A program made the translations under genes and the position numbers. The notes beneath the pieces were generated by a model. It was not told where the DNA came from, ran no database searches, and saw only the letters and a program-made list of their open reading frames with translations. Below, one piece after another: positions 28,347 through 36,675 of a stretch of DNA of 64,000 nucleotides. Where the stretch lies: contig NZ_VTOL01000004.1 in assembly GCF_009801115.1 (NCBI RefSeq), forward strand, positions 310,001 to 374,000, written 5' to 3'. Position 1 is the stretch's first letter. Each line of letters opens with the position of its first letter. The stretch comes from Dyadobacter sp. 3J3 (lineage in GTDB: Bacteria > Bacteroidota > Bacteroidia > Cytophagales > Spirosomataceae).

Positions 28347-29435
28347 TTAAAGTTGTTTGAAGTAAAATCCGGTTGGAGCAACACCTACTTTAACAGAATC
28401 TACCAAAGTACCATCTCCGCGGTAACGAACAGCGTAACCAGCTTGTGAATAAGAAGGAGTAACAGCCGCGTAAACTAATCCTTGGGTTGGGTCCACTGCC
28501 AAACCTGAGAAAATTCTGTTTATAAAAGGAGTTGTTACGTTAATCTGTGTGTCATTAATTGAGAATTTGTATGTAGCTCCGTGGCTTACATAACTTGCAT
28601 CCGAATAAGAAAGTACAAAATAGATTGTTGAAAGATCGGAGGACATAGCAAAATTACCTGGTGTTTTGGTTACATCCGTTCCGATTTTTAATGTCGTTTC
28701 AATGGCATAAGTTTCTGTATTCAAACGAAATAATTCGATTCCTGCCTGTACCCATAATTTCCCATTAACATCAACTCCGATTGGGTTGGGAGCGGATTTG
28801 AAAGTAATGCTGCTTAAAATTGCATCGGAAGAAGTACTGATAACGGTAAGTTTGTTCCCGTCGCTATAAGAGTAATCACCAACAAAAACTTTGTCCTTTG
28901 AGAAAATCATTTTTTCAGGACCTTTATCCGTGCTGATTTTTTTGGTCACCTTGTTAGTCGCCAAATCAATAACAGCAACATAGCCAACCGGATAAGAATA
29001 ATCTGAATTAAGTGTGCTCCAGCAAGTGACGTAGGCTTTATCGTTTGTTACGGCTACAACATCACGTGGATTTTCAATATCCGTGGTAATTGTAGCTTCG
29101 GATGCAAAAGTATTGGCATTCACGATTTGGATTTTATCCTGGCCAGCTGCGGAATTATCAACCAGAATCAGACCATGATCTCCTGCAATATCATAACCTT
29201 GAACGCCACCAGTAAGTGCATTGCCATTCACCAGGGAAAAAACATCTGCGTCAGCAGTTGTATTTTCACGAGCAAAAAAGGAAACTCCGCCGTTATTTTG
29301 TGTGAAGTTACCTTCATTAAGTACAAAAACTCCCTGAACATAACTACCCTTTGGGATAGGGTCGCTCTGATTACATGACCATAATATTGCTGATATAGAG
29401 GATATTGTCAGAATTCTTAATAATTGTTTTTTCAT
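28347..29435 (-). CDS. BtuG-like surface lipoprotein, beta-propeller (cobalamin binding inferred)
   Basis: Start chosen at the Met giving the best lipoprotein signal (MKKQLLRILTIS ... ILWSC, lipid Cys21); the frame extends 8 codons further. The mature protein is made of repeated propeller blades (DIENPRDVVAVTNDKAYVT; DKGPEKMIFSKDKVFVGDY), a YncE-like fold of the DUF5074 type. In Bacteroides, BtuG is a propeller lipoprotein that caps BtuB and binds B12 very tightly. This gene lies 61 bases after a TonB receptor under a cobalamin riboswitch, so the same role is likely. The binding itself is inferred from context. Confidence 0.8.
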   Translation of the reverse strand: MKKQLLRILTISSISAILWSCNQSDPIPKGSYVQGVFVLNEGNFTQNNGGVSFFARENTTADADVFSLVNGNALTGGVQGYDIAGDHGLILVDNSAAGQDKIQIVNANTFASEATITTDIENPRDVVAVTNDKAYVTCWSTLNSDYSYPVGYVAVIDLATNKVTKKISTDKGPEKMIFSKDKVFVGDYSYSDGNKLTVISTSSDAILSSITFKSAPNPIGVDVNGKLWVQAGIELFRLNTETYAIETTLKIGTDVTKTPGNFAMSSDLSTIYFVLSYSDASYVSHGATYKFSINDTQINVTTPFINRIFSGLAVDPTQGLVYAAVTPSYSQAGYAVRYRGDGTLVDSVKVGVAPTGFYFKQL

Positions 29436-29496
29436 TGTTTTTACAAGTAAGGTATTCATTTAAATATTTATTTTCTTAGTCGTGTTGATGATAATT

Positions 29497-31428
29497 TTAT
29501 ATCGAATGGTCTGATGTTTTTAAAGAAACTAATAAACTAATGGCAAAATTACGTCCGGGCATGGGATTTCCATTAATCGATTGGTAAAAAGAATTACCTA
29601 CGTTATTGATTCTGCCTTGAAAAGTCGCTCCGGTTCCACGCCAGTTGAATGTTTTTTCCAGAAGAATATTTTCCAAAATGTAACCCTGCGAAGACTGCGC
29701 ATGATCTGATAAAGTATATCTTTTTGAAACAAATTGTAATTGATCCGTTAGACGAAAGCCTTTATATTGTACAAAAATGGTAACGTTTCCAGAATGAAAA
29801 GGAATGTGCGGTAATTGCTTTCCAACAATATCAGATGCGTAAGCATCATAAACTTTTTCCTGCGTACTTTTTGTAAAAGCATAGTTAATATTTCCACTTG
29901 CTTTCCAAAGCGACCAGTTCCCTTTCCAGCCAATTTGTGTTTCTATACCTCTCGCGACGACCAATTGCAGATTTTCCACGCGGAAATTATTTGCCGGATT
30001 CCAGTAAGTCCAGTTATTTATACGGTTATGATAAGTTGTAATACTGGCTGAAAATGAGTGAATCGCATTGAAAATATGTTTTCCTTCCAAACCAATTTCT
30101 TTGTTAAAACCATCTTCCGGGCGAATATCCGGATTACCGAGACTTTTCCAATAACGCTCATTCAGCGTAGGAACTCGGTAACTTCGGCCAACGGATCCTC
30201 TGATTTTTAAAGAATTTATACTGGTTTGAATTAAACGATATTCAGCACCAAGCGAAGGTGTAAATGGTGGATTAAAACCTGTGACAAAAGCCTGACGAAG
30301 ATTGACGGAAACCAATAATTTTGAAGTCGCCTGCCAACGTGTTAAGAGAAATAAATCCTCACGATTTTCCGTAATGACGGGTTTCTCATAACTAACAACC
30401 TGAGTTTTATAATGTGTAAATTCTCCACCCACCTGCATTTGAATGTTTCCTAAATTCCCGATTTTCCACTCAAAAGCACGCTCAACCCTTGCACCAATTC
30501 GATCCGTAACGGCATGATCCAGCGTTGAATAATCGCCTGTTGCGTAATCAATAATGTCACGAATCCAGGAAGTTCTGACTGTCCAGTTTTCAATCTGGTA
30601 TCTGATCATCGTACGATACGATTTGATTGCGGTATATTCCCGGCCCGTAAGATTTTCAGGATTGTTGGTTAATTGGTTATCCGTCAGCCAGAAATGAGCT
30701 GATAACTGATGTTTGTTTCTGGTAAAATATAAATCCTGAACCAAACCTTTTTGGAATGTTTCAGAAGGGATCATTCTTTTATTATTTCGTTCGGTATAGG
30801 GATAATGATTATTCATTCTACCATCATAAGCAGCCGTCTTTCCGGCAAAAATCCATTTGTTAGCGAGATTTGTTCCGTATTTTATAGTCGCCTGCGTTTG
30901 GTTATTTCGGAAACTTTCCTGCTGCCGCCCTATCAGCACTTGCAAGCCTGCCTGCGGCATCGTACTTCCCAATAAAATACTTCCACCAACGGCATCCGTA
31001 CCGACAATACTGGCAGAAGAACCATATTGAACCGATAGTTGATCAAATCCGGCAACCGGGATTGTTGAAAAATCAGTCTGTCCCAAAGTGGGTAAATTTA
31101 CATTCAGGCCATTCCAGAGTACGGCTGTATGATTTGCAGAAGTTCCTCGAAATGCTACGGTTGCTAATTGTCCGGGGCCGTAATTTTTTATGATTATCGG
31201 GGTATTCAACGAAAGTAGATCTGTAATATTTCTAAACCGAAACTGTTCCATCGTAACAGAATCAATTTTCTGAACTTTCAATCCGCTCATAAAACGTTCG
31301 GGCGCATAACCATAAACAGTCACAGGATCCAGATGAACTGAATCCTTTTGAGCCATTAATTGATTCCCGAAAGCATTGGCCAGCAGAATCAACAGCAATA
31401 GATAAAAGCGATTTTGGCCGCTATGCAC
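29497..31428 (-). CDS. btuB: TonB-dependent outer-membrane receptor, probable vitamin B12 transporter
   Basis: Start is GTG; a stop lies four codons upstream in frame and no other start precedes the signal peptide (about 1-27, ending NQLMAQ). A TonB-box-like LDPVTVYG follows, then the plug domain (about 40-150, with DAVGGSILLGS) and a 22-strand-type barrel rich in aromatic residues. It ends LLVSLKTSDHSI rather than with a terminal Phe. The cobalamin riboswitch directly upstream and the BtuG-like lipoprotein downstream make B12 the likely substrate. At 643 residues it is the size of small BtuB receptors. Confidence 0.88.
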   Translation of the reverse strand: MHSGQNRFYLLLLILLANAFGNQLMAQKDSVHLDPVTVYGYAPERFMSGLKVQKIDSVTMEQFRFRNITDLLSLNTPIIIKNYGPGQLATVAFRGTSANHTAVLWNGLNVNLPTLGQTDFSTIPVAGFDQLSVQYGSSASIVGTDAVGGSILLGSTMPQAGLQVLIGRQQESFRNNQTQATIKYGTNLANKWIFAGKTAAYDGRMNNHYPYTERNNKRMIPSETFQKGLVQDLYFTRNKHQLSAHFWLTDNQLTNNPENLTGREYTAIKSYRTMIRYQIENWTVRTSWIRDIIDYATGDYSTLDHAVTDRIGARVERAFEWKIGNLGNIQMQVGGEFTHYKTQVVSYEKPVITENREDLFLLTRWQATSKLLVSVNLRQAFVTGFNPPFTPSLGAEYRLIQTSINSLKIRGSVGRSYRVPTLNERYWKSLGNPDIRPEDGFNKEIGLEGKHIFNAIHSFSASITTYHNRINNWTYWNPANNFRVENLQLVVARGIETQIGWKGNWSLWKASGNINYAFTKSTQEKVYDAYASDIVGKQLPHIPFHSGNVTIFVQYKGFRLTDQLQFVSKRYTLSDHAQSSQGYILENILLEKTFNWRGTGATFQGRINNVGNSFYQSINGNPMPGRNFAISLLVSLKTSDHSI

Positions 31429-31496
31429 CGTAAAACTTTAAGATCATCATAGAAAACGATTAAATGATTTTTCCTCCGAAAATCAAAACGCTGAAT

Positions 31497-31640
31497 GTTT
31501 CAGGCAGGTCTCCTGGCTTGTCTCGCTGATCCTGTACCTTCCCGTTTTCACAGTGGTTATGCAGATGAGATCAGTTTTTCGTAAGACTTACAGTTGCGGG
31601 GACAGCTCCCGTTTTTCGCGGGATTCCCTATTAAGCCATA
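31497..31640 (-). ncRNA. Cobalamin riboswitch
   Basis: On the minus strand the leader shows the conserved parts of the adenosylcobalamin aptamer in order: GGGAA, ACGGGAGCTGTCCCCGCAAC, GTAAG, CCACTG, GGGAAGG and the B12 box AGCCAGGAGACCTGCC (31503-31518). It lies about 70 bases before the btuB start and should lower btuB and lipoprotein expression when B12 is plentiful. A GGAGGA stretch near 31474 lies between it and the gene. Confidence 0.95.
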
Positions 31641-31679
31641 TTGTTGGTTTGATTCAACTTCTGGCACCAAAAACTTTGG

Positions 31680-31687
31680 CAAAGTTA
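31680..31687 (-). promoter_or_regulatory. Predicted -7 box for the btuB transcript (TAACTTTG)
   Basis: A full TAnnTTTG match on the minus strand sits about 40 bases upstream of the riboswitch. The -33 position holds ATG rather than TTG. Transcription would start near 31673. Confidence 0.4.
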
Positions 31688-31778
31688 ATGAAATTATAGA
31701 AGCGTCATATAATCGTTTTTTCAAAAACGGCGTTTCTTTAAAATCGCATGCGTTATCTTTACTTAAAATTCTGACAAT

Positions 31779-32705
31779 TTGGTAACCCGCATCGCGAACC
31801 GTTTTTCTCTTACTGCGCCCCAAAGAGGTGTTCTTTTGATGCTGGGAGCGTCTTTTTTCTTTGCCTTTATGTCAGCTATTTCAAAATGGCTGAGCCGGGA
31901 TTTTCATATTGTCCAGCTGGTTTTCTTTCGGAACATTATCGGAGTTTTATTTATAGGCACAAGCATTTTAAAGCGACCGATGAAGCAAAAAGGTGGTCGC
32001 TTGGGCTTGCTTATCTTTCGCGGAGTGGTTGGGACGCTTTCTTTATACTTGCTGTTTTACGCAATTAAAAATCTTGGCTTAGGTCGCGCTTCAACCTATC
32101 AATATACTTATCCGATTTTTCTGGCCTTTTTATCCTGGCTTTTTCTTGGGGAAAAGTTAAATCTCACGGAATGGATTGCGATTGTACTAGGCTTCGCCGG
32201 AATTCTTTTTGTTTTTCGCCCGGATCTTTCCATGTCGGTGCGAAATCACGTCATCGGTTTAGGAAATGCATTATTAACGGCCGTTGCTTATCTGGCCATT
32301 CGTCAGTTAGGCCAAGTTTATGATACCCGCGCAATCGTACTTTCCTTTATGTTAAGTGGAATTGTCTTGCCAATATTTTCAATTATTATCGGCACCTATT
32401 TCCCAAATGATCAGCTTGATTTTCTGATAGGTACTTTCAAATGGCCGGCTACCTGGCAGCATTGGCTTGGATTTTTGGCCATTGGCATTACAGCCATGAT
32501 AGGCCAGATCATGATGACACAATCCTTCACTTTCGACAAAGCAGGACGTATTGCAGCAGTTGGTTATTCTAATATTCTTTTTGCGCTGGTATTTGGATTT
32601 CTAATGAGAGAGGCTGTTCCAACGATTGCCACGTTAGTAGGAATGACACTTATTATAAGTGGAGGATTACTTGTTTCTTTTTCAAAAGACAAAATAAAAA
32701 AATAA
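31779..32705 (+). CDS. EamA/DMT-family permease
   Basis: Ten hydrophobic helices in two EamA halves (about 15-150 and 160-305), the usual drug/metabolite transporter plan; the second half shows LTAVAYLAIRQLG and AIGITAMIGQIMMTQSFTFDKAGRIAAVGYSN. The substrate cannot be read. The start is TTG, with a stop five codons upstream; the next candidate is an ATG 20 codons in (31839), which would still keep TM1. It is divergent from the riboswitch-controlled B12 genes. Confidence 0.85.
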   Translation: MVTRIANRFSLTAPQRGVLLMLGASFFFAFMSAISKWLSRDFHIVQLVFFRNIIGVLFIGTSILKRPMKQKGGRLGLLIFRGVVGTLSLYLLFYAIKNLGLGRASTYQYTYPIFLAFLSWLFLGEKLNLTEWIAIVLGFAGILFVFRPDLSMSVRNHVIGLGNALLTAVAYLAIRQLGQVYDTRAIVLSFMLSGIVLPIFSIIIGTYFPNDQLDFLIGTFKWPATWQHWLGFLAIGITAMIGQIMMTQSFTFDKAGRIAAVGYSNILFALVFGFLMREAVPTIATLVGMTLIISGGLLVSFSKDKIKK

Positions 32706-32709
32706 ACTT

Positions 32710-32790
32710 GCCACGAATGCACAAATTTCTCACGAATGTTCTAAAAATTATTCGTGTAAAATTCACGGTCCGCCGCGGTGCATCCGTGGC
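32710..32790. repeat. Composite palindromic element between convergent genes
   Basis: Outer arms 32710-32721 and 32779-32790 pair over 12 bases with one mismatch (GCCACGAATGCA type). An inner pair, CACGAAT (32731-32737) and ATTCGTG (32750-32756), nests inside. It fills the gap between the EamA and VOC genes and may end both transcripts. It looks like a dispersed intergenic repeat, which the window alone cannot prove. Confidence 0.55.
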
Positions 32791-32797
32791 TAAAAGA

Positions 32798-33163
32798 TTA
32801 CTCTTTAGATTCGCTGAAAAGTAATTTGTTTCCAAAAGGGTCTATGACTTCCATGGTGATTGCGTTCCACGGAGCTTCTTCTAATCCAGGATAATTGAAC
32901 CGGTAATTTTTTTCAATTAATTCGGCATGATATTCTGTCAACCCCACACAGTCTATAAAAACTTTACTTCCCGGTGTACAGTCACCATGATGTTCGGTTA
33001 GATGCAAAATAATTTCGTCTTTTGAAACTTGTAAATAAAGCGGAGAATTTGAGCCAAATTCATGTGTCCAATCAACGGTAAATCCAAGCCAGTTTACGTA
33101 AAATTCAGTTGCTTTTGCTTCATCAAAAATTCGGATAAGCGGAATAACTTTATTTACTTTCAC
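32798..33163 (-). CDS. VOC-superfamily (glyoxalase/bleomycin-resistance-like) protein
   Basis: The 121 residues form two beta-alpha-beta-beta-beta modules typical of the vicinal oxygen chelate fold (IPLIRIFDEAKATEFYVNWLGFTVDW; ITMEVIDPFGNKLLFSE). Members include dioxygenases, glyoxalase I and drug-binding proteins that lack catalysis. The reaction here is unknown. It is a single-domain form that should work as a dimer. Confidence 0.8.
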   Translation of the reverse strand: MKVNKVIPLIRIFDEAKATEFYVNWLGFTVDWTHEFGSNSPLYLQVSKDEIILHLTEHHGDCTPGSKVFIDCVGLTEYHAELIEKNYRFNYPGLEEAPWNAITMEVIDPFGNKLLFSESKE

Positions 33164-33311
33164 GATTGATATCTTTTTAAGGTTACCAGAAAAATCATCA
33201 GCAACCGAATATGTGTGATGGTAAAATTTAAATATAAAATTGACTGATATTAATTCAGAAAAAAATTATTTGTTTAAAAATTGCGTTTAAAAAAATGTAT
33301 ACTAGAAAATC

Positions 33312-33872
33312 ATGAAACGATCAGCTTACGCAATTACTTTTTTTCTTATCCTCTTTATTACATTAAGCGGCTTTCGAACCGATGTTGTAAATAAAAAAGC
33401 AGAGGAAATTCAATGGATCACGATTGAGGAAGCTTATGCAAAAATCCAGAAGGAACCGCGCAAAGTGCTGGTGGATGTCTACACAGATTGGTGTGGCTGG
33501 TGTAAGGTTATGGATCGGGAAACGTATAAAAATGCCGAGGTAATCGATTATATCAACAAAAAATATTACGCAGTAAAATTGAATGCGGAACAAAGAGAGG
33601 CTATAACCCTCGGAAATCAAAAGTTTGAATTTATTGCAGAAGGACAAAAAGGAATTCACCAAATGGCTTTGGCGCTTAAAAACAATCAACCAAGTTTTCC
33701 AACAACGGTTTTCCTTGACGACAAATTTCAAATGATCCAGCCTTTACCAGGTTATATGAAAGCAAAGGAATTTCATGAAGTGATCACTTTTTTTGGAGAT
33801 AATTACAACAAGAAAGAGTCTTTTGAAGATTACAAAGCGAAGACTTATAAGCAGCTTTATACAAGTAAATAA
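33312..33872 (+). CDS. Exported thioredoxin-like protein
   Basis: A signal peptide (about 1-22) is followed by a thioredoxin fold with the redox motif CGWC (Cys61, Cys64, in VYTDWCGWCKVMDRET). A cis-proline segment (PSFPTTVFLDD) is near residue 130. The YTDWCGWCK pattern is shared with DUF255/thioredoxin_7-type proteins. It probably acts on disulfides in the periplasm, but its partner is unknown. A 19 bp terminator hairpin follows. Confidence 0.88.
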   Translation: MKRSAYAITFFLILFITLSGFRTDVVNKKAEEIQWITIEEAYAKIQKEPRKVLVDVYTDWCGWCKVMDRETYKNAEVIDYINKKYYAVKLNAEQREAITLGNQKFEFIAEGQKGIHQMALALKNNQPSFPTTVFLDDKFQMIQPLPGYMKAKEFHEVITFFGDNYNKKESFEDYKAKTYKQLYTSK

Positions 33873-33885
33873 TGTGGTTATAAAT

Positions 33886-33930
33886 GTAAAAAGGCTTAAA
33901 ATGAGTTCTTATCATTTTAAGCCTTTTTAC
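33886..33930 (+). terminator. Strong intrinsic terminator after the thioredoxin-like gene
   Basis: A perfect 19 bp stem (33886-33904 with 33912-33930) with a seven-base loop ends in TTTTT, and a further T-run follows at 33932-33938. It lies 14 bases past the stop codon. Confidence 0.8.
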
Positions 33931-33960
33931 ATTTTTTTGTTATATTTCAAATCGGCGAAT

Positions 33961-34151
33961 CCATCCCATAGGGATGTCCTGTTTATAGAAGCAAATATTC
34001 GTGACGGAATCCTGACTCCTTAGGAGTCGCCTGTAATTTGCTTCTTTCCTTTTTAGGTCAATAATTCACGAATATTCTCAGGAGGCTCCGAAGGATCCAG
34101 AACCTTGGAGAACAAATGTTATTGCTATAAACAGGAAGCTCCTATGGAGCT
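33961..34151. repeat. Composite intergenic element made of nested short palindromes
   Basis: This noncoding stretch holds three near-identical-length palindromes: 33962-33976 (CATCCC-ATA-GGGATG), 34014-34028 (GACTCCTTAGGAGTC) and 34137-34151 (AGCTCC-TAT-GGAGCT), plus an imperfect one at 34084-34098. Longer-range arms also pair: 33978-33988 with 34125-34135, and 33994-34004 with 34066-34076 (both 11 of 11); 33987-33996 pairs with 34036-34045. It resembles repeat units found between genes in many Bacteroidota genomes. Confidence 0.65.
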
Positions 34152-34163
34152 AAATATTTGAAA

Positions 34164-35237
34164 TTACATCGTTTCGCCTTCCTGCATTCTTTCCGCGTTT
34201 TCCGCAATACGCAGGCGTTCAATAAATTCCCCAATATCACCTTCCATAACGGCAGGCAAATTGTAAACTGTATAACCGATACGGTGATCCGTGATCCGGC
34301 TTTGAGGATAATTGTATGTTCTGATTTTGTCCGATCTGTCGCCGCTACCTACCATGGATTTACGTTGCGAGCTGATCGCATCATTATGTTCTTTCAATTT
34401 GATCTCATAAAGACGAGAACGTAAAACGCCCAAAGCTCTTTCCTTGTTTTTCAATTGTGAACGTTCGTCCTGGCAGCTAACAACCAATCCAGACGGAATG
34501 TGAGTCAAACGAACGGCAGAATAAGTTGTGTTAACCGACTGTCCACCAGCACCTGACGACATAAATGTATCAATCCGGACATCATTCATATTAATTTGAA
34601 CGTCAACTTCTTCCGCTTCCGGTAAAACGGCTACCGAGGCAGCGGATGTATGAATTCTTCCCTGAGATTCTGTTTGCGGAACGCGTTGAACACGGTGAAC
34701 GCCCGACTCAAATTTCATTTTTCCATATACATCGTCGCCTTCAACCTTGCAGACAATTTCTTTATAACCGCCATTTGTACCTTCCGTGAAGTCCATGATA
34801 GAAGATCTCCATCCCATTTTTTCAAAGAAACGCTGATACATACGGAAGATATCTCCGGCGAAAATCGCCGCTTCATCTCCGCCTGTTCCGCCTCTTACTT
34901 CGAGAATGATATTCCGGCTGTCGTTAGGATCTTTCGGAATCAACAACTCTTTGATAATTGAATCCATTTCTTCCATTTTAGGAAGCAATTCGTCCAATTC
35001 TTCTTTTGCCATTTGGCGCAGTTCCTCATCTTTTTCGTTGACGATCATATCTTTCGTCCCTGCGATATCCTTCTGAAGTTTTTGGTAAATTGTATATTGT
35101 TCAACAATCTTTCCCAAATCCTTATATTCCTTACTCAGTTTGGAATATTTCGTAGAATCGGAAACGATTTCAGGTTGTATAATTTGTTGCGAAACTTCTT
35201 CGAAACGTTCTTTTATGGCTTCTAATTTATCTAGCAT
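34164..35237 (-). CDS. prfA: Peptide chain release factor 1
   Basis: Ends translation at UAA and UAG. The catalytic GGQ motif is at 231-233 (SSGAGGQSVNTTYS). The stop-codon recognition motif PxT is Pro187-Gln188-Thr189 (HRVQRVPQTESQGRIHTS), which marks RF1 rather than RF2 (SPF). At 357 residues it is full length and needs no programmed frameshift. A -7-like TATCTTTG lies at 35276-35283 on the minus strand. Confidence 0.96.
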   Translation of the reverse strand: MLDKLEAIKERFEEVSQQIIQPEIVSDSTKYSKLSKEYKDLGKIVEQYTIYQKLQKDIAGTKDMIVNEKDEELRQMAKEELDELLPKMEEMDSIIKELLIPKDPNDSRNIILEVRGGTGGDEAAIFAGDIFRMYQRFFEKMGWRSSIMDFTEGTNGGYKEIVCKVEGDDVYGKMKFESGVHRVQRVPQTESQGRIHTSAASVAVLPEAEEVDVQINMNDVRIDTFMSSGAGGQSVNTTYSAVRLTHIPSGLVVSCQDERSQLKNKERALGVLRSRLYEIKLKEHNDAISSQRKSMVGSGDRSDKIRTYNYPQSRITDHRIGYTVYNLPAVMEGDIGEFIERLRIAENAERMQEGETM

Positions 35238-35441
35238 ATCGCGTTAATGTCTTTTGGCATTGCATATTCGGGCGACAAAGATACGCATTTTAGGTTGAAG
35301 AATGTTTTTCGTACGTTCGTTGTCTGTTTTGAATTACAAAGTTGTATTTAACGTTGAAGAATAAAAGTAGAGAATGGCGGTTTTTTTTGACTGAAATCTG
35401 CTTTTAAAATTCCTTTATCTGTTTAACTTATAAAAAATAAA

Positions 35442-36017
35442 ATGAATCGTATCCTATATTCTCTGGCTTTTGGATTGCTTTTGTTTGGTTGCAACAATAC
35501 GCGTGTTGAAAATACAAAGGAATTATCCAATGAAATAAAGGCATCGAAAATCATTCGTGTAACCAACACTCAGCTTATTTATACGGTTGATGAATGGGGA
35601 AAGAAAATTTCAAAACTGGCGCAGAAATCTCTGGAAGAAGCCTTATTGAAAAATCCTGAAAAGGCCGCCGAACTTTGTAAGAATCCATCAGAGATTCCTA
35701 TTATCGGTGCTTTGGAAAAAAAATACGGAGTCAAAATATCATTACTTGGTTCTGATGATACAACCAATGCAAAACTTGATAAAAAAGAAACGGAGCTTTT
35801 GAAGGCATATTTATACAGTGCAAAAAGTAACGCCTCGTCATTAAGCGATAATGTTCAGCCCATTAACGATACAACGGTTGTATACAATGTTCCGGCTGAT
35901 TTACAAATTTGTAAAACTTGTCTGGCCGACAAAACACCTTCCTTTGCACTTTGGCGATTGTTGTTTGACAAAAAGGAAATTCTTCGAAAAGTTGATGTGA
36001 AAACCTTGAAAGATTAA
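35442..36017 (+). CDS. Lipoprotein of unknown function
   Basis: A lipoprotein signal (MNRILYSLAFGLLLFGC, lipid Cys17) precedes about 170 residues, mostly helical. A CKTC pair near residue 160 (LQICKTCLADKTPSFALWRL) lacks the His needed for a c-type heme. The segment AAELCKNPSEIPIIGALEKKYGVKISLLGS recalls DUF3365 / Tll0287-like sensor domains, but the match is weak. It precedes the HExxH gene by 52 bases on the same strand. Confidence 0.6.
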   Translation: MNRILYSLAFGLLLFGCNNTRVENTKELSNEIKASKIIRVTNTQLIYTVDEWGKKISKLAQKSLEEALLKNPEKAAELCKNPSEIPIIGALEKKYGVKISLLGSDDTTNAKLDKKETELLKAYLYSAKSNASSLSDNVQPINDTTVVYNVPADLQICKTCLADKTPSFALWRLLFDKKEILRKVDVKTLKD

Positions 36018-36069
36018 TTTGGATCGGTTTTTGTTACCTGAAAATAAATTAGTCAATGTAGCATAGGAT

Positions 36070-36675
36070 ATGGTAAATCAAAATCAATTTAATCCGGGCG
36101 ACTTTAATCACGTGCGGGAGAATAAGAAAATTCCAAAAGTGATAGAAAGTGAAATTTTGCAGGCACTTTCTTTTTACCCGGAATTGCAAAACGTACCGAT
36201 TGATTTTGTGTTTAAACAAAATATCAAGAAGTCGGTTATGCAGGCACAGCCGAGAATTGAAACCATGTTTTCTGGTAAGCAAAACCGCGGATATCAAATT
36301 AATATCAGCGCTCTGTTCAAACTGACAAATACTGCAATTCCAATTCATCAGATTCCAACCGATATTCTGATTGGCTGGATTGGACATGAACTGGGACATA
36401 TTATGGATTATCACAACCGCAACATTTTCGGGATGATAAGATTTGGCTTTGGCTATCTTTTTTCAACAAAATACATTCAGCAGGCCGAAAAAGTAGCGGA
36501 TACTTTTGCTGTAACGCATGGTTTAGGAAGTTACATTATCCAAACCAAAAATTTCATACTTAACCACGCGGACTTACCTGAGAAATACAAACAAAAAATT
36601 GCCCGGCTATACCTTTCTCCGGATGATATAGTCGAGCAAGTGAGATTACTGGAAGCGCAAAGAGCAGCTTTATAA
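36070..36675 (+). CDS. Putative zinc metallopeptidase-like protein (HELGH)
   Basis: The 201-residue protein has a HExxH zinc motif (His106, Glu107, His110; WIGHELGHIMDYHNRN) and a downstream ExxAD segment (Glu140 in QAEKVADTFAVTHG) in the position of the third ligand of M48-type peptidases. It has no signal peptide and at most one weak hydrophobic segment after the motif, so it may be cytoplasmic or peripheral. Its stop overlaps the convergent GH3-family gene by 6 bases. Confidence 0.7.
   Translation: MVNQNQFNPGDFNHVRENKKIPKVIESEILQALSFYPELQNVPIDFVFKQNIKKSVMQAQPRIETMFSGKQNRGYQINISALFKLTNTAIPIHQIPTDILIGWIGHELGHIMDYHNRNIFGMIRFGFGYLFSTKYIQQAEKVADTFAVTHGLGSYIIQTKNFILNHADLPEKYKQKIARLYLSPDDIVEQVRLLEAQRAAL

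Noticed and set aside
31557..31823. 88-codon minus-strand frame and a 63-codon plus-strand frame (31594-31785) upstream of btuB
   Set aside because: Both run through the cobalamin riboswitch and the promoter region; the sequence is explained by the RNA and neither frame looks like a known protein.
33961..34151. CRISPR array or tRNA in the repeat-rich gap before prfA
   Set aside because: The repeats are short palindromes of unequal spacing with no spacer pattern, and no cloverleaf can be drawn.
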